Position numbers and translations under genes: made by a program. Below are positions 1 through 12,829 of a stretch of DNA of 64,000 nucleotides, in pieces. This DNA comes from Siphonodentalium dalli (Eukaryota > Mollusca > Scaphopoda > Gadilida > Siphonodentaliidae). Within the stretch, counting starts at the first letter, position 1. Each line of letters starts with the position of its first letter. The stretch spans positions 271,181,426 to 271,245,425 of the forward strand of contig CP136063.1 in the NCBI GenBank assembly GCA_032622095.1, given 5' to 3'. The notes beneath the pieces were generated by a model, which had not been told where the DNA came from, searched no databases, and saw only the letters and a list, made by a program, of their open reading frames with translations.

Positions 1-1085
1 GTGGAGGACGCCTAATGTTTGATGGGTACATAGAAGGCCTGGATCTTTCCACCCGTCTCTGGTTACACGAGTCCGGGTGTTGCCTACGACCTACTGAGCG
101 ATTTTTCCACCCGTCTCTGGTTACACGAGTCCGGGTGTTGGTTACATCCTACTGAGCAATTTTACCACCCGTCTCTGGTTACACGAGTCCGGGTGTTGTT
201 TACAACCTACTGAGGTATATTTTTCACCCATCCCTGGTTACACGAGTCTGGGTGTTGCTTACATCCTGCTAAGTGATTTTTCCACCCATCTCTGGTTACA
301 CGAGTCCAGGTGTTGTTTACAACCTACTGAGGTATATTTTCCACCTGTCTCTGGTTAGACTGGTTACACGAGTCCAGGTGTTGCTTACAGCCTACACGAG
401 TCTGGGTGTTGTTTAGAACCTACTGAGCGATTGTACCACCCATCTCTGGTTACACGAGTCTGGGTGTTGTTTAGAACCTACTGAGCGATGTTACCACCCA
501 TCTCTGGTTACACGAGTCTGGGTGTTGTTTACAACCTACTGAGCGATTTTACCACCCGCCTCTGGTTACACGGGTCCAGGTGTTGTTTACAACCTACTTT
601 TACACGAGTCCAGGTGTTGCTTACAGCCTACTGAATTTTTTTTTCCGCCCGTCTCTGGTTACACGAGTCCGGGTGTTGCTTACATCCTACTGAGTGATTT
701 TACCACCCGTCTCTGGTTACACGAGTCCGGGTGTTGTTTACAACCTACTGAAGAATATTTTTTTACCCGTCCCTGGTTACACGAGTCCGGGTATTGTTTC
801 AAACTTACTGAGTGATTTGACCACCCGTCTCTGGTTACACGAGTCCGGGTGTTGTTTACAACCTACTGAAGAATATTTTTTTTACCCGTCCCTGGTTACA
901 CGAGTCCGGGTATTGTTTCAAACTTACTGAGCGATTTGACCACCCATCTCTGGTTACACGAGTCCGGGTGTTGTTTACAACCTACTGAGCGATTTAACCA
1001 CCCGCCTCTGGTTACACGAGTCCAGGTGTTGTTTACAACCTACTTAGGAATATTTTCACTTGTCTCTGGTTACACGCGTCCAGTG
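1..1085. repeat. ~60-bp minisatellite array (cut by window start)
   Basis: Tandem copies of a unit of about 57-60 bp built around 'ctctggttacacgagtcc' followed by 'gggtgttg' and 'acaacctactgag'. Units vary by point changes and by small insertions near 361-400 and 590-610. Short open frames run through it only because the unit lacks stops in some frames. The array ends in a partial unit about 20 bp from the stop codon of the minus-strand transposase gene. Confidence 0.95.
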
Positions 1086-1102
1086 ATCCACTGATACTAT
1101 TT

Positions 1103-4100
1103 TTATTGATTTTTGAATAAGACGGCCTTTGTCAATGAGTTTCTGATTTTCTGGCCAACAATCTTCATTGTTCTTAGTTTACACATGTGATGCCTCCTTA
1201 GATTACAGTATATCAAAGTAATTTTCTTCACAAGAATTACAAGATGGCTCTCTGTGATATCCATTGCATCTGTTTGGAAATGTTGCTTGTTGTCTTCGAA
1301 AAGATGGAATAATTGTGGCTGCAACTTTCTCAAGACTAATATTTCCAACTTTTTTATTTCTGATTGATACTTTGTTGGATTTATGATGTCTATGGATGAC
1401 CTCAACTCTAATTCTGCAGCTTTGACAATTTTGATTACACCCTTTGATGGAACAAGGAGGCCATCGTTATCCCTCAGTCGTAGGAGCTGATAAGAGTGAA
1501 AAAGATCCATTGATCCTGCAACCTTGGGCTCCACTATTGCTTGTCTGCATTCATCACACTTGACTACCATCAGAAGCTTTCGAACAACCCATCCAGCAAT
1601 GTAAACAGACACATTTTCAACAAAATTTGAGAGCCTGGCTACATTTGAATAGTAAGTGTGGTTCAGGACATCATCCTCAATGATATCTTGCATAGGTTCA
1701 GTTTCATCACTGTTAATTGCAGGATTTGATACTGTCAGTGAGAGTATACTTGTGTGGTCCATTGCTCTGACATTAGCATTGATGCCCCCTGTTACTCCTG
1801 CCCGAGAAAGAAGTGCTTTGTAAGCATTCTTAAATTGTCTGGCTGAGGGATTGTTGTTCCATCCACCTGCTCGCCTAACTGCACTGAAAAAGAGCTCTAA
1901 GTGGTCCTGAGAAAGCTTGTAGGTGCAGACATAAAGAAGTTTGCCAGGGCATTTCGTTGGACTGAGATATGTGTTCAACAAGTTGATCAAGCTGTCAATG
2001 TTCAGTGCAAAACCAAGGACACCCATGCATCTTTTAGATTCACATATTTTTATGTTATTGCCCTGGGTTCCAGTGTGGGTGCATTGTAACAATACTTGCT
2101 TCACCTTTGAGAGGAATGGCAAAACTGGTGCAATGCTCTTCAATGATAGCGGTCTCTTATATCCTGATGCTTTCGGCGAGCGGCTATTGAAGATGTCAAA
2201 GAGTCTATCAATATAGGATACCCATATCTCTGTGCCCTCTGTGTTATCGAAACCTGGGTAGCCGGAGACTCTCATGAATTGAAGTGCTTTAGCAACAGAA
2301 GAGCTGATGGTCTGCACTGCTAGACAAACTTTCATTTTCTGCTTTTGAAAATTAATGTGGTTCTGAGACAGCTTGTTAGCAGCACTGAGGCCTTCCCTTT
2401 GCTGGACTTCATTCAGTTTCTCAATAATATCCCATTTCACCTCATACTGTTTGCCACTCAAATTGAATTTAATGACTTTATATGTCTGCATGGTGTTTCT
2501 TATGAGTTTCATCATATGGCAAGCATCAAAGAAAACAAATATTTGTCTGCTGTTATCATGTGGATTTGGGAAACTACATTTTAGTGCTGTTGGTTTCAGT
2601 GAACATCCAAAATTCTTGACCATTGCCTGATTTGCTGAGAGACCATCCATTACCATGGCCAAAACTTTAATACCTATAGATTCCAGTTTGTGAATCCCAT
2701 GAGTGATCAGATTTCCCTGGGTCTCAGCATTTACACCAGCTGTTAAAAAGTATCCTATTGGTACCTTCCAGTACCCACAAATGCCTACTGCCATTATTAC
2801 TAGAGCTTCCTTGGCTTCAGGCTGTGTGTCAGCATTCAAATCTCCCGATCCATTCCCAAAATCAACATGTCCAACCAGTGACCTCGCTGATTGGTCCCAT
2901 TCAATTTGCTTCCTAATGCTCATGCCATCTATCATAATTGAGCAAAATTGGTAGGAAAATTGATCTCTTTCTCGCTCTTTTTTCAAGAATTCCATCACTT
3001 GTTCGAAGAATCCTGGCTGATTGTTCACGACAGATAACCACTGTCTTATCGTGCGTGGTGCTGGAAGTGGGATAAATTTCCTAGCATATTCATATGCTTT
3101 TGGTCCATAGAAGCGCAGTGTCGTAGCAAATCTTTTCTTTTCTTCAGTATAACCACTGTGTGGCTTATTAAAAAGATTCAAAGGCAAGTTCTGGTAATGT
3201 TGTAAGGAAGATTGAGCCTCCACAGACAGCATTTTTTCATTCTCCAATTTTTCTAGAAGACTCTTTATAGTATTCTTTGATCGATTCTCCCTTTGTTTTG
3301 ATTTTTTTAGTTCACATTTTAATTCATCTAATTTCTCTTCAACTGCGTCCATTTTTCGTTTTATTTTTTTGGGACTTTCTGAGACATGATATGCATGGTC
3401 ATTCTGAAAAAAATGTGAGGGGAAAACAATGGCGACAATAATATATGAGATATTGCAGTCTGAATGAAGTTCATTATGAGTACAATTTATATTAAAGATT
3501 GTCATTGTATTGGCTATTGAACTTTCTAACTGAAATTATAGTAATACACACATTCCTGCATAGTTAAATCTTTAAAGGTACACAATCCTATTCGATGGTC
3601 TCCATATCATCAGATTCCAACAATGATAACAACATTTCTTCAAAAGATGTTTTAGTTATCAGAATCAATTAATTACCAAAAAATAATGCTATAACCACTG
3701 TCAACTTTAGAATAATTTTTTTCCAAACATGTTATAATTGTTATAATTGTTATACATCAACATTTTGTTCAATGCAATTTGTGATCAAGAGTATGTCGTC
3801 AGCTCGTCAAATATTTGCTAGGCCACCAAATATTCCAGGTGCCAGGTGGTGAAAAATAACAGATTTCAAAATGGATATCTGCATGATAAATGTAACTCTG
3901 AGCTTTGAATAGTAATTTAGGAGCGTTAATTTGGATTATGTATCTTAAATGTTAAATTGTTTATGAAACAATGATTGGAGTTTTTTTTTGTACTAGCACA
4001 TGATAAGAATAGGAAATTTTAGAAGTCTTACAACTGGTATGCTAACAGAGATTTATGATACATTACCAAATTTGGTTGAGCTCCTGTCTGTCCTTCATTA

Positions 4101-5544
4101 GAGCCCTCAGGATTGATTGAAATTGTGGCAGCTGCTGCTACTGAATTCAATGTTTTCCTTTCAACTTTTGCCTGAAAAACCAAAACAAATGATACAGATA
4201 ATGATTGTTTTCATGATAAATTCTATCTACACATACAGTACATGTATGTCAATACATTTTACAATCAGATTTCAGACTAATTTTGTTATTTTAAGATATA
4301 ACAAATTACTATATCATATATCAATTAATATATGGAACCACTTTTTAAATTTCATCATTAAAAGTTTGGAAATAAAAAATGTTTTAGCATGGAGATTACC
4401 ATCAGAAAATGTCTTTATCTTGAACAAAACCTGTGAAATTATCTACAGCGGGGTCTCGAGCGAATTTTTACCCCAACACTTGTTTAAAAAAAAGCACCAT
4501 TGAATGGTATATTGCTCGAGGACAGTAGTGATCTGTCAAACTGTAGATAATATACAAGCTCTTCTAATTTACCTTCCAATAAGCACTGACTGAACACAAT
4601 AGAATGCTGGGTTACCATATGATAAACTCATATTACAAAACACAATTAAGATATAATTATAAGTTTTAACATGAACACAATACACATTTCAAAACTAGCA
4701 CATGTTATATTTTTAAATGTATAATAATTAATACGGTGTATTAATTAATACATAAACTCAAAATATATTATTATTACAAACCTTTGAATGACCAAATCTT
4801 GGGACAGCGCCAGATTTTATGAACCGCTTCCCATTCACGACATAGAAATCTTCCTCCAAGAAATGCTTTGAGCAGATAACATCATATTTCTTTGGTTCCC
4901 AACTCCTGTGTTTTTGCTCATAATTGGCACGCTGCAATTCTCTTGCCCAGTCACTCATTAAGCTTCCTTTCTGATAAAATCTAAAAAATAAATCAATTGA
5001 TTTTATCAACTTGAACTGTGAAGTTTTTAATTCGTCAGATATAAATATATAAATATTTTAAAAAAATCATGTTTTAACTGCATAAAAAATCAATAACTTA
5101 TCTCCTCTCCTACCTCTACTGTCACCAAATTAATATACAGTTATACTACTAGTACTATAGTCTAAATTAATTAGGCCTATATGTTAGTACTAGTATATGC
5201 AGTTTAAATTTAGAGTTAGACTTTTAAGTTGGGTCTTCTCTTTTGGATGACTTTGGACTTGTGTTGTGTTCTGTATTTTATTTCCAAAATGAGTTCAAAT
5301 ATTATTATTAATTATTATTAATTGTCTTAAATCTTAATGTCATTGTCACAATGATTGTGACTGTCAGACACTAAGTAGGTTAAAAATGAAATGCATCGAA
5401 ATAATGAGACAGTGCCGTTTCAAAACAATCATTTTTGACGACTTCAAATTGCTAAAATAACCTATGAAAACTTATTTCTTCTTCTTTAGCCTTCGAAGAC
5501 CCTCGGCGCATAGTGCAGCCAATTGCTGAACAAGTATCTGGCAT
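1103..5544 (-). CDS. THAP9-like / P-element-type transposase, four exons, apparently intact
   Basis: Exons on the minus strand are 5544-5462, 4980-4782, 4171-4067 and 3403-1103. All introns are GT-AG, phases agree, and the product is 895 residues. The THAP domain lies at residues 1-92: C5, C10, C64 and H67 are the C2CH zinc ligands, with W39 and the AVPRF signature at 86-90. A lysine- and leucine-rich coiled-coil stretch follows at about 145-190. The RNase H-like core has candidate catalytic residues D288 (in MIDGMS), D382 (in VMDGLS) and E632 (in DHLELFF). The long segment between D382 and E632 matches the position of the GTP-binding insertion in P-element transposases. No frameshift or internal stop was found. 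The stop codon overlaps an AATAAA-type signal on the minus strand. In P/THAP9 proteins this arrangement cuts and pastes DNA in the nucleus; activity here is inferred. It could also be a domesticated host gene. Confidence 0.93.
3571..3950 (+). repeat. MITE family 'GGTACTCAATC', copy in intron 3 of the THAP gene
   Basis: It begins tttaaaggtacacaatcc and ends near a TTAA-rich 'ggattatgtatcttaa'. It shares inner landmarks with copies at 7077, 29351, 50554 and 53541: 'catatcatcaga', 'ggtggtgaaaaataa' and 'actctgagctttga'. It lies within the intron between exons 3 and 4 of the transposase gene. Confidence 0.75.
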
Positions 5545-5673
5545 AATTTGTGAATATTCGGAAAACAATCTACTGAGAAATCTAATAATATCAGATCTTG
5601 CAGACGATGTTTTGCCCTGATCAGCAATGGCCGACGAAATCACAATCGTAGTCACGTGACTGCCATTCTAGTC

Positions 5674-5681
5674 TTTATATA
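5674..5681 (-). promoter_or_regulatory. TATA box of the THAP transposase gene
   Basis: The minus strand reads TATATAAA about 130 bp upstream of the start codon at 5544. It is followed, in the direction of transcription, by the 10-bp perfect palindrome GTCACGTGAC (5651-5660), a CACGTG E-box. Spacing fits a core promoter with a short leader. Function is inferred from position only. Confidence 0.5.
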
Positions 5682-5717
5682 TCCGATTTCTATGGTTTAG
5701 AGGAATCACTGAACTAA

Positions 5718-6047
5718 ATGGTTTTCCATAGCGATAGTGTTAACGTTTCGACCGAATTCTCTGAATTTAAGCCTACATGCTATTCCATTGATGTTTACCC
5801 AGCTAGATTGACACTAGTTGATCACAAAAGTGCAAGAAAAATCAAAGGTTATGTGTTTACTTTTTTTAATAAATCCACACTTCCCACAGCTAAATTTGAC
5901 TGGAAAATGCAAGAACTACAGCAGCTAGATAAATCAATTTCTCACTCACAAAAAAGTCCATTCCCCCATTAATTCACCAATTTAAATTATTCAGATATGA
6001 TGTACAAATCAAATAAACACGATGTCATCCTTTAATATAGTCCACCT
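5718..6047. other. unassigned spacer
   Basis: AT-rich sequence between the THAP gene promoter and the outer edge of the giant inverted repeat. An 84-codon open frame on the plus strand has no recognisable domain or splice context. I see no gene here. Confidence 0.5.
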
Positions 6048-6784
6048 TTAATAATAAGGCCAAAACAAAATGAATGCGTGTTTCCCGTAACCCGACCCAA
6101 GTTCATTTTATTTGTTTTAAATAAAAATAAAAAATCTATAAACCGACCAACCACACTGATATTAACCAAACTATATACACGTGGTTCCATTTTATCTAAT
6201 TCACCTCGCGAGATAAATTATATCTTTGATATATTTATATATTTTTCGCAAAGCCACATCGTCACTCTTCAAACAGTTCTAGTCAAATTACGACCGGACT
6301 CAATACCAGAAGAGTACAGGTTATCGCTCCTCTTTGCTGACTGGAAGCACGTGTTTGTGTTGATATGGAGTACCGGTATTGTTGGGTGTACCGTACCGGT
6401 ATTTGAGCAAAAAAGCTGTAGCCGGCTGTTACTTATAAGACATGCACGGTAGGAAGCTACAGCAGCCAGGGAAATGAATGCGACTATCACTAAAGTAAAC
6501 ATTGTACCCCGACTCTGATAGGAGAATTTATTATCGTGGAGATATTTGTTTTAAAACTGCTCCCTGGGGACACATACATTGTAATTGTCATTCCCATTTT
6601 GTTGACATCAAACTATATATTTTATATCTATGATATATTTCCTGTTTGGTGGATAATTAAACTTATTATCGTAAAAATATATATAATTATATCTTGTTTG
6701 CATATACCGGTTTTATCACCAATTTGTTGGTTGATTGGGTCATTGTATGGTGTTTGATTGTGGTTAGGCGTGTCAGAGTTTGTA

Positions 6785-7072
6785 AATTATGCAGTTGAGG
6801 ACCGCGGCCGATCGACAAGTACACCTCGGCCGAACGACAAGTACACATGTACACCGTGGCCGAAAAGCAACTACATGTTCAGCAGGGCCAGATGGCATGT
6901 ACACCATGATTAGATTTCTGGTTTGTATTGTCTTTTTTTCAGTTTAATGAATGTACAATGTACAATGTACATGTACACCGCAGCAACTACATTTACACCA
7001 TAGCCGAATGGCAAATACACCACGGCCCAACTGTAGTTAGCCGTTGGAGCCGCGGTGTACATGTAGTTGCAT
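6785..7072 (-). repeat. truncated CCGCGG-rich MITE
   Basis: Internal part of the family whose full copies end in TACCCTGCTGGACAAAAC. Units such as 'ccgcggccgaacggcaagta' and the conserved 'tagatttctggtttgt' core are present, but both terminal inverted repeats are lost. The matching position in the right arm (29908-30320) is full length, so this copy lost its ends after the arms separated. Confidence 0.85.
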
Positions 7073-7076
7073 TGTA

Positions 7077-7546
7077 TTTAAAGGTACTCAATCTGATTTG
7101 ATAGTCCCCATATCATTAGATTCGAACAACATTTAAAAAAAATATGCCTCAGTCAGAATCTATTAAGGGGAAGGTCAAGTGAACAATTTTGAAGGGGGAT
7201 TTCCATGCAAATCTCTTTAACAGAAGTTACGTAGTTGTATACATGAATAATTCTGAGTGATTTGGTGTGGTAATTAAAACAACGGATTGTCAAATATCAG
7301 ATACACAAAAGCCACTTGACTTTAGAGTTATCCATCTTCATACGCAAATTTGATCCGCGAACTTCTTCTCGTTTTTGCCAGGCCACTAAAAAGTACCGGT
7401 GGTGAAAAATAATGGATTGCAAACATTTATATCTGATCACTCTGAGCTTTGATGGGTGGGTTCCTCGACTCAAATCAAATATTTGTTTCCCCAAAGCCAA
7501 AGAAATCGTAATTTGCGAGCGTTAATTCGGATTATGCATCTTTAAA
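7077..7546 (+). repeat. MITE family 'GGTACTCAATC', left-arm copy
   Basis: Starts tttaaaggtactcaatctga and ends near 'ggattatgcatctttaaa'. It is mirrored by the right-arm copy at 29351-29824, so it predates the inverted duplication. Confidence 0.8.
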
Positions 7547-7870
7547 TAGAATAATCGCATTAGAGCTGAAATGAGTGAATGAATAAATAAATGTATACAA
7601 AGTGAAATAAAACATTGCTTTTTGTTTGAGAATATTGCCATTTGATTGAAAGAATTATAGATTTCTGAAAAATGGATGAATATATATATATACCGGTATC
7701 AGGAATAATGTTTTGTTTATTAGTCTCACTAATCGTTCTCAGTGTTTCTTAAATCAGCGACTTCATCACATGTACTGTCATTACATGTTCATGTACAGAG
7801 AAAATTACTGTTCAAACTTACAAAAGTTGTAGGTGATTTCATTTATCAGGTCTTTACTGTATGTTACATC

Positions 7871-7980
7871 TACAGTAATGCCATAATTAATTGACTCCAT
7901 AACCACAGCATAATTATGGGTAAATTTTCAGGATTTAGTCGGAAAGCTCTCATCGAGTTATTAATTAGGGCATTACTGTA
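7871..7980. repeat. palindromic MITE 'ACAGTAATGCC', left-arm copy
   Basis: Bounded by tacagtaatgcc and ggcattactgta, with TA at both edges, as in Tc1/mariner-type MITEs. The inner segment contains 'caggatttagtcggaaa'. Mirrored at 28898-29008. Confidence 0.85.
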
Positions 7981-8354
7981 CATGTACCGGTATACTTATT
8001 ACAGTGTTTTTTTTCCTATTTTTCCAGATTTTTCAGAGATGCTTCAGATCTACCGGTACATCCTGTTCATCACATGCACTATCTATCAGAAGTTCAATTC
8101 TGTGATCTGAGATCTCACATGTACTGGTTTCTGAATAAATTAGCAAATTTTCCTTGAACAGGTGTAAAATAGAATAGAATATTCACATTCACAAGCAGTG
8201 ATTAAATGGAACTGTAAAGCCAATATGGTCTGTGTGACCCTGCGAGCTCGCATGATGGAAAGACAATATCTACAACAAGGACCAACGATTTTCAAGAATT
8301 TGCATCTTATAATACTAGAATGAAGTTTTGGGAAACTCAAGATTCTTTCCAAAC

Positions 8355-8362
8355 TATTTGAG
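8355..8362 (+). other. empty target site of the GGTCCG element
   Basis: The left arm reads 'ccaaactatttgag' without interruption. In the right arm the same sequence (reverse complement) is split at AAA by the 2,335-bp element at 26178-28512. Confidence 0.9.
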
Positions 8363-10480
8363 TTTTTCAAGAGTGCAATGGATGTCTTTGGGGGAGAACC
8401 CATATGTACACTGTATAGTGATTCTTGAATCTGTAGTCACTAAGGAATCCACTCCATGAAGCTGATGCAGATTTCTTTCTCCTGTGCAACAAATCTTAGC
8501 ATGGCATAGAACAATCTTATATACATGTATGTTTGGAAAGCGCCATACGTTACACGTGAAGGTGTATGTCTAACAGAAAGTGTACTGTTAACCAAAGAAG
8601 ACCCGAAGACTCCACCATGATGTAATTGCCTTCTGATTAATACAATATTGGTGCCAACTATGTGAACATAATATTTTTAACTAAATCCAAATTCACCAAC
8701 AACCATAATATCACAGTGGGTTATTTTATTATTAGAATGACATGCCCGGTGGTGTCATTTTTAAAAGAAGGTGTACCTGGTAATTTCTTGCTATGTTTGT
8801 CATGTTCCAGGATACAGAGTGTGTTGAGAAGTTTGTCCATATGCTCGCTACATACATTTGTATAACATTGTTTTGTCCTGTAAAACTACTGGTGGTGTGT
8901 GGTGTCTTTTAAGTTTAAGCATATATGGAACTTATCCCAAGACAAATAATATCACAAAAATTATTAAAATTTCCAGTTTTGTGGTTAAGTATGTGTTTTT
9001 AAATACAAATTTTGCGATTTCATTGATATTTAAGGCACAGTGTTAGGCAACACACATCTTATACAAATGTCGACATGATGGGGGGGCTTGGGAGATGGTG
9101 TTCTATCATATCACAAATACAACCGCTCATGTATATTACTGGTGGAAAAGTTGACACTCCTGTAACAACGGAAGGACATGTGATAGGTCAAGCAGGGACA
9201 TGGCGATGGGGGGGGGGGTGTCCCCAACTCAAGTCAAATTTTTCAATAGTTGGAAATTGCATGTCTGACGGAACAGTAGGTTGCAATTGTTTTTGTAGTT
9301 TTATTTTCCAACAATTTATTAAGGGGAAATTTTTTTTAGAACAACATTTGTTTATTTCCTACTTTTGATCAATTTGTTTTAATGAAATTGCTATCAGTTG
9401 GAAATTTATTGTCATGAATCTCTACTTTGGCTACGTGCCTTGTGTGTAGAAAAGAGTAGATACATTGTGTATGTGTGACATGATCTAGGTCCCTCTCCTG
9501 TGGCCAGTCAAAAACTGCTTATTAATTTAAGAAAAAAATATTTTCCGACTTTAGACATCAGTTGGACATTTTCCAACTGTCGGGGGTGTCAGTTGGAAAT
9601 TTCTCTTGCAAAGATTGAGGCCAGTCTAAATGATAGATATTCTAGCCACGTCCCCGATCCAAAATCTTTCAATCACGCCATTACAATCGTGTGATAAACT
9701 GACAACCGGAATACAAACATGCATTATTATTGTTATGTATATTACATGTGTATCTCATACCAAGCATGCGCCCATATGCTTGTGACATACACAACGACAA
9801 TAGTCTTAATTTGTTACTGGTAGTTAGTTCAATCATTGCAAGTTCTTAATTTCACAATAAGTTTATTGTTAACCTCAATTTAGGAGAGTATATATACAAA
9901 TGACAAATATATACATGTTATATAAATATGCATGCAAATGTTATACTAATCACAATATTAAGCATACAGTGTTTATGCTATCCCACACGCATGCGGCCAG
10001 GTTCTGACATTTTCAAGTTTTAAGTGTTAGTGTGGTCGGTTATAATCTAGAGGATTTAGAAATGGGAAGGCATACACAGAGGTGTCCGAATATCAGTTGC
10101 CCTTTTAAAACCTGACTAGCAATATCACATGCGTGTGATCGAGCAAAATAAAATTTCCAAATAAACTATTTACTGGACATCAAAGTTGAGTATAACAAAT
10201 TGAGAATGTGTGCCTCATATTACATTCTCGAGTGAATTTAGACAACGGTTTCAGACATCGAATTCACCAATATAATATGTATCAAAAGTGAGTTATTCTC
10301 ATTTTGATGTGGAAAGTTAATTGAAAAGAGCAAGTAAATTAAATTAATATTTAGTTCTTGTACATGTATATACATGTATCCATTTTGAGCCTCTTCAGAG
10401 TGGATAACGTTATACAAATGTTTACTATAAATTTTTCTGACCTACATGTACCACTAACTAAATTCCTTAACCATGTGTTA

Positions 10481-10675
10481 CGCCAGCTTTTGAAGTAATG
10501 ACCACTTTTGAAGTAGTTCTCCACTTTTGAAGTAAAAAACGCCAGCTTTTGAAGTACCTCACCACTTTTGTAATAAAATCGCCAGCTTTTGTAGTAAAGT
10601 GAGGTCTCCGCTTTTGAAGTAAAAAAACGCCAGCTTTTGTAGTAAAAAAAACTAGGTCTCCACACCTGTAATCGA
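10481..10675 (-). repeat. 'acttcaaaagctggcg' minisatellite, left stem
   Basis: Alternating ~16-bp words: cttttgaagt and cttttgtagt joined by 'cgccag', 'cctcacca' or 'ggtctcc'. The mirror block is at 12830-13040, with further copies at 21515-21715 and 23915-24075. It gives a translatable but meaningless serine/lysine/tryptophan-rich open frame. Confidence 0.9.
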
Positions 10676-11225
10676 CCATACGAGTGTGATGTGGTTTGAA
10701 TAGCTTTCAGTCATACCGACAAGAAATCACAGTTAATCGGCCATATACGTGTGACATGTACCAAAAGGCACTTAGTGAGTCCGGTTGCGTGATAAAAGAA
10801 TACACACAGGTAATCGACCATACGAGTGTAACGAGTGTAGCCTCCAGTCAGTCAATCGCCAATACACGTGTGACGTGTAGCAAAAGGCACTTAGTGAGTC
10901 CGGTTCCGTGACAAAACAATCCACACCGGTACTCGACCACATGCATGTGATGTGGTTCGAATAGCCTTCAGTCATACCAACACAAGATAATTTACAGCGT
11001 CATCGCCCATACAACTGTGACGTGTTCCAAAAGGCATTAGTGTGTCCGTTTCCCTGCCTAAGCTTATTAACACACATAGGTGACCAATCATACGAGTATA
11101 TACGATTGTTCCCAGTCAGCCTGACAACCCACATCATTGACTGCCCTTACAACTGCGACCTTTGTCAGAAGAAGTTTGATGTGACATTGAGTGAGACAAG
11201 ACGTTTTGTCAGTCCAGTGACATGA
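10676..11225 (+). pseudogene. decayed C2H2 zinc-finger array
   Basis: About 84-bp (28-codon) units whose frames read fragments such as RPYTCDMYQKALSESG and PYNCDLCQKKFDVTLSET. The CxxC half of C2H2 fingers survives in places (CDLC near 11157-11168). The H-linker part is out of frame or mutated, and stops interrupt it. The last unit (about 11138-11225) is best preserved and ends in TGA. It lies in the stem of the foldback element and is repeated inverted at 12390-12760 and again in the right arm. It may derive from the DNA-binding domain of a former autonomous element or a captured host gene. Confidence 0.7.
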
Positions 11226-12389
11226 CAACATATATAGTTCATCGAAATTAGGTGATGTAGTAGTTCCATCGGAACATAGTTGGTATATTTGGCCTCACTT
11301 TTAATTGCATATTCATACCCTCGAAATTAGGTGATCCGCCGACGCTTTAGGGACAGCAGAAAATGTTCGGTTTATTAGCTTCGTCTCTGGAAGGCGACAT
11401 TAACAACAAATTTCGATCATTTAAATTATGTCACATAACCGAAGTCTTAGAACTACGTCAAACGTAGCCAGCTATAAAACACGGGGTCCAGTAATGTGTT
11501 GTGTGGAAACCATTGGGTTCACATATCCTCTGATGCTTGAGTATATAAAATAACGGAGTCGATGGCGTTATGTCGCTATACAGGGAAAGTTAAACTTTCA
11601 AATCTCAATGTTCTTGACGCCAAAGGTTCAGTCTCCTTTCAAAATTTATTCAACACAATATACGAATACCAATAATTTTATTGTCAATTTTCAGTCACAG
11701 CAATATATAATGAAACGCATAACAAAATTAAGAATGAATGGAACGATGTTGTTGATATAGTTAAATAATAATTAGTCAACTTTATCCTTAACCTCCCCTT
11801 AGACGCTATATTTCTTGAATAGTTATGTATAATATTGTATAGCTTGATCCCTTATCGCCTCTCATCTACATGAACAATTCTGCTATCTAAATCTGTTTTG
11901 TTTATTATGGTCAATAAATTAAATCAATATTCTATCATGAAGACAATATATGACGGTATACATATTTACTATTGCTATGTTGCACCTATCAATTGGGGTC
12001 AGACTAAGTGGTGTACTATATACAGGGAAGGTTGGGGTGTCTCGTTGACTGATAACTTTACATAAAAACAATGATAAATTATTTTGAGATATCTCAGAAC
12101 ACAACAAAACACACATACCAGAACACAATATATGTAGGTACATATTGTAGTTGGTAGTCTATATTGTTAATGGTCACTGATCCGAAATATTGCATGCACT
12201 TATATTTCAGCAATTAGTTTAAATCTTGAAGTGTGTAGTTTATAAAGAAATTCTTATAATTTTAGTAATATACCAGATCTCTAAATCTACCAGCCATGCA
12301 AATTCGTCCACTGATTCACGTTTACTGGAGCCAAAATATAATAAATCAAGTTCACAGTTCACCCAGAAACATTCCTCAAGCCTTTTGGT

Positions 12390-12760
12390 ACACGTCACAC
12401 GTGTATGGACGATTGACTGTGAGTTGTCTTGTGATAGTTTAACTGAAAGCTATTCAAACCACGTTACACTCGTATGGTCGATTACCGGTGTAGATTCTTT
12501 TGTCACGGAACGGACTCATTAAGTATTTTTTTGGTACACGTGTATGGACGATTGACTGTGTGACAGTTTAACTGAAAGCTATTCAAACCACGTCACACTC
12601 GTATGGTCGTTTACCGGTGTGTATTCTTTTGTCACGCAACCAGACTCACTAAGTGCCTTTTGGTACACGTCACACGTGTATGGGCGTTTGACTGTGTGAT
12701 TTCTCTTGTGTTGGTATGCCTGAAAGCTATTCAAACCACATCACACTTGTATGGGCGATA
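12390..12760 (-). pseudogene. decayed C2H2 zinc-finger array, inverted partner
   Basis: Reverse-complement counterpart of the array at 10676-11050, with the same 'cgtcacacgtgtatgg' and 'ccttttggtacacgt' units. Stops and indels break every frame. It forms the other stem of the foldback element. Confidence 0.65.
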
Positions 12761-12829
12761 GCGACAATGTATTATCGGGTTGACTTTGTCATGAAAATCG
12801 TTCAGCGCCCGTCAAAATGTATTGAGTCA

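Noticed and set aside
1081-5711. CAGTGAT at 1081 and its complement at 5705 as TIRs of the THAP element
   Set aside because: Only seven matching bases, part of the left one lies in the minisatellite, and flanking 8-mers do not match. Element ends remain undefined.
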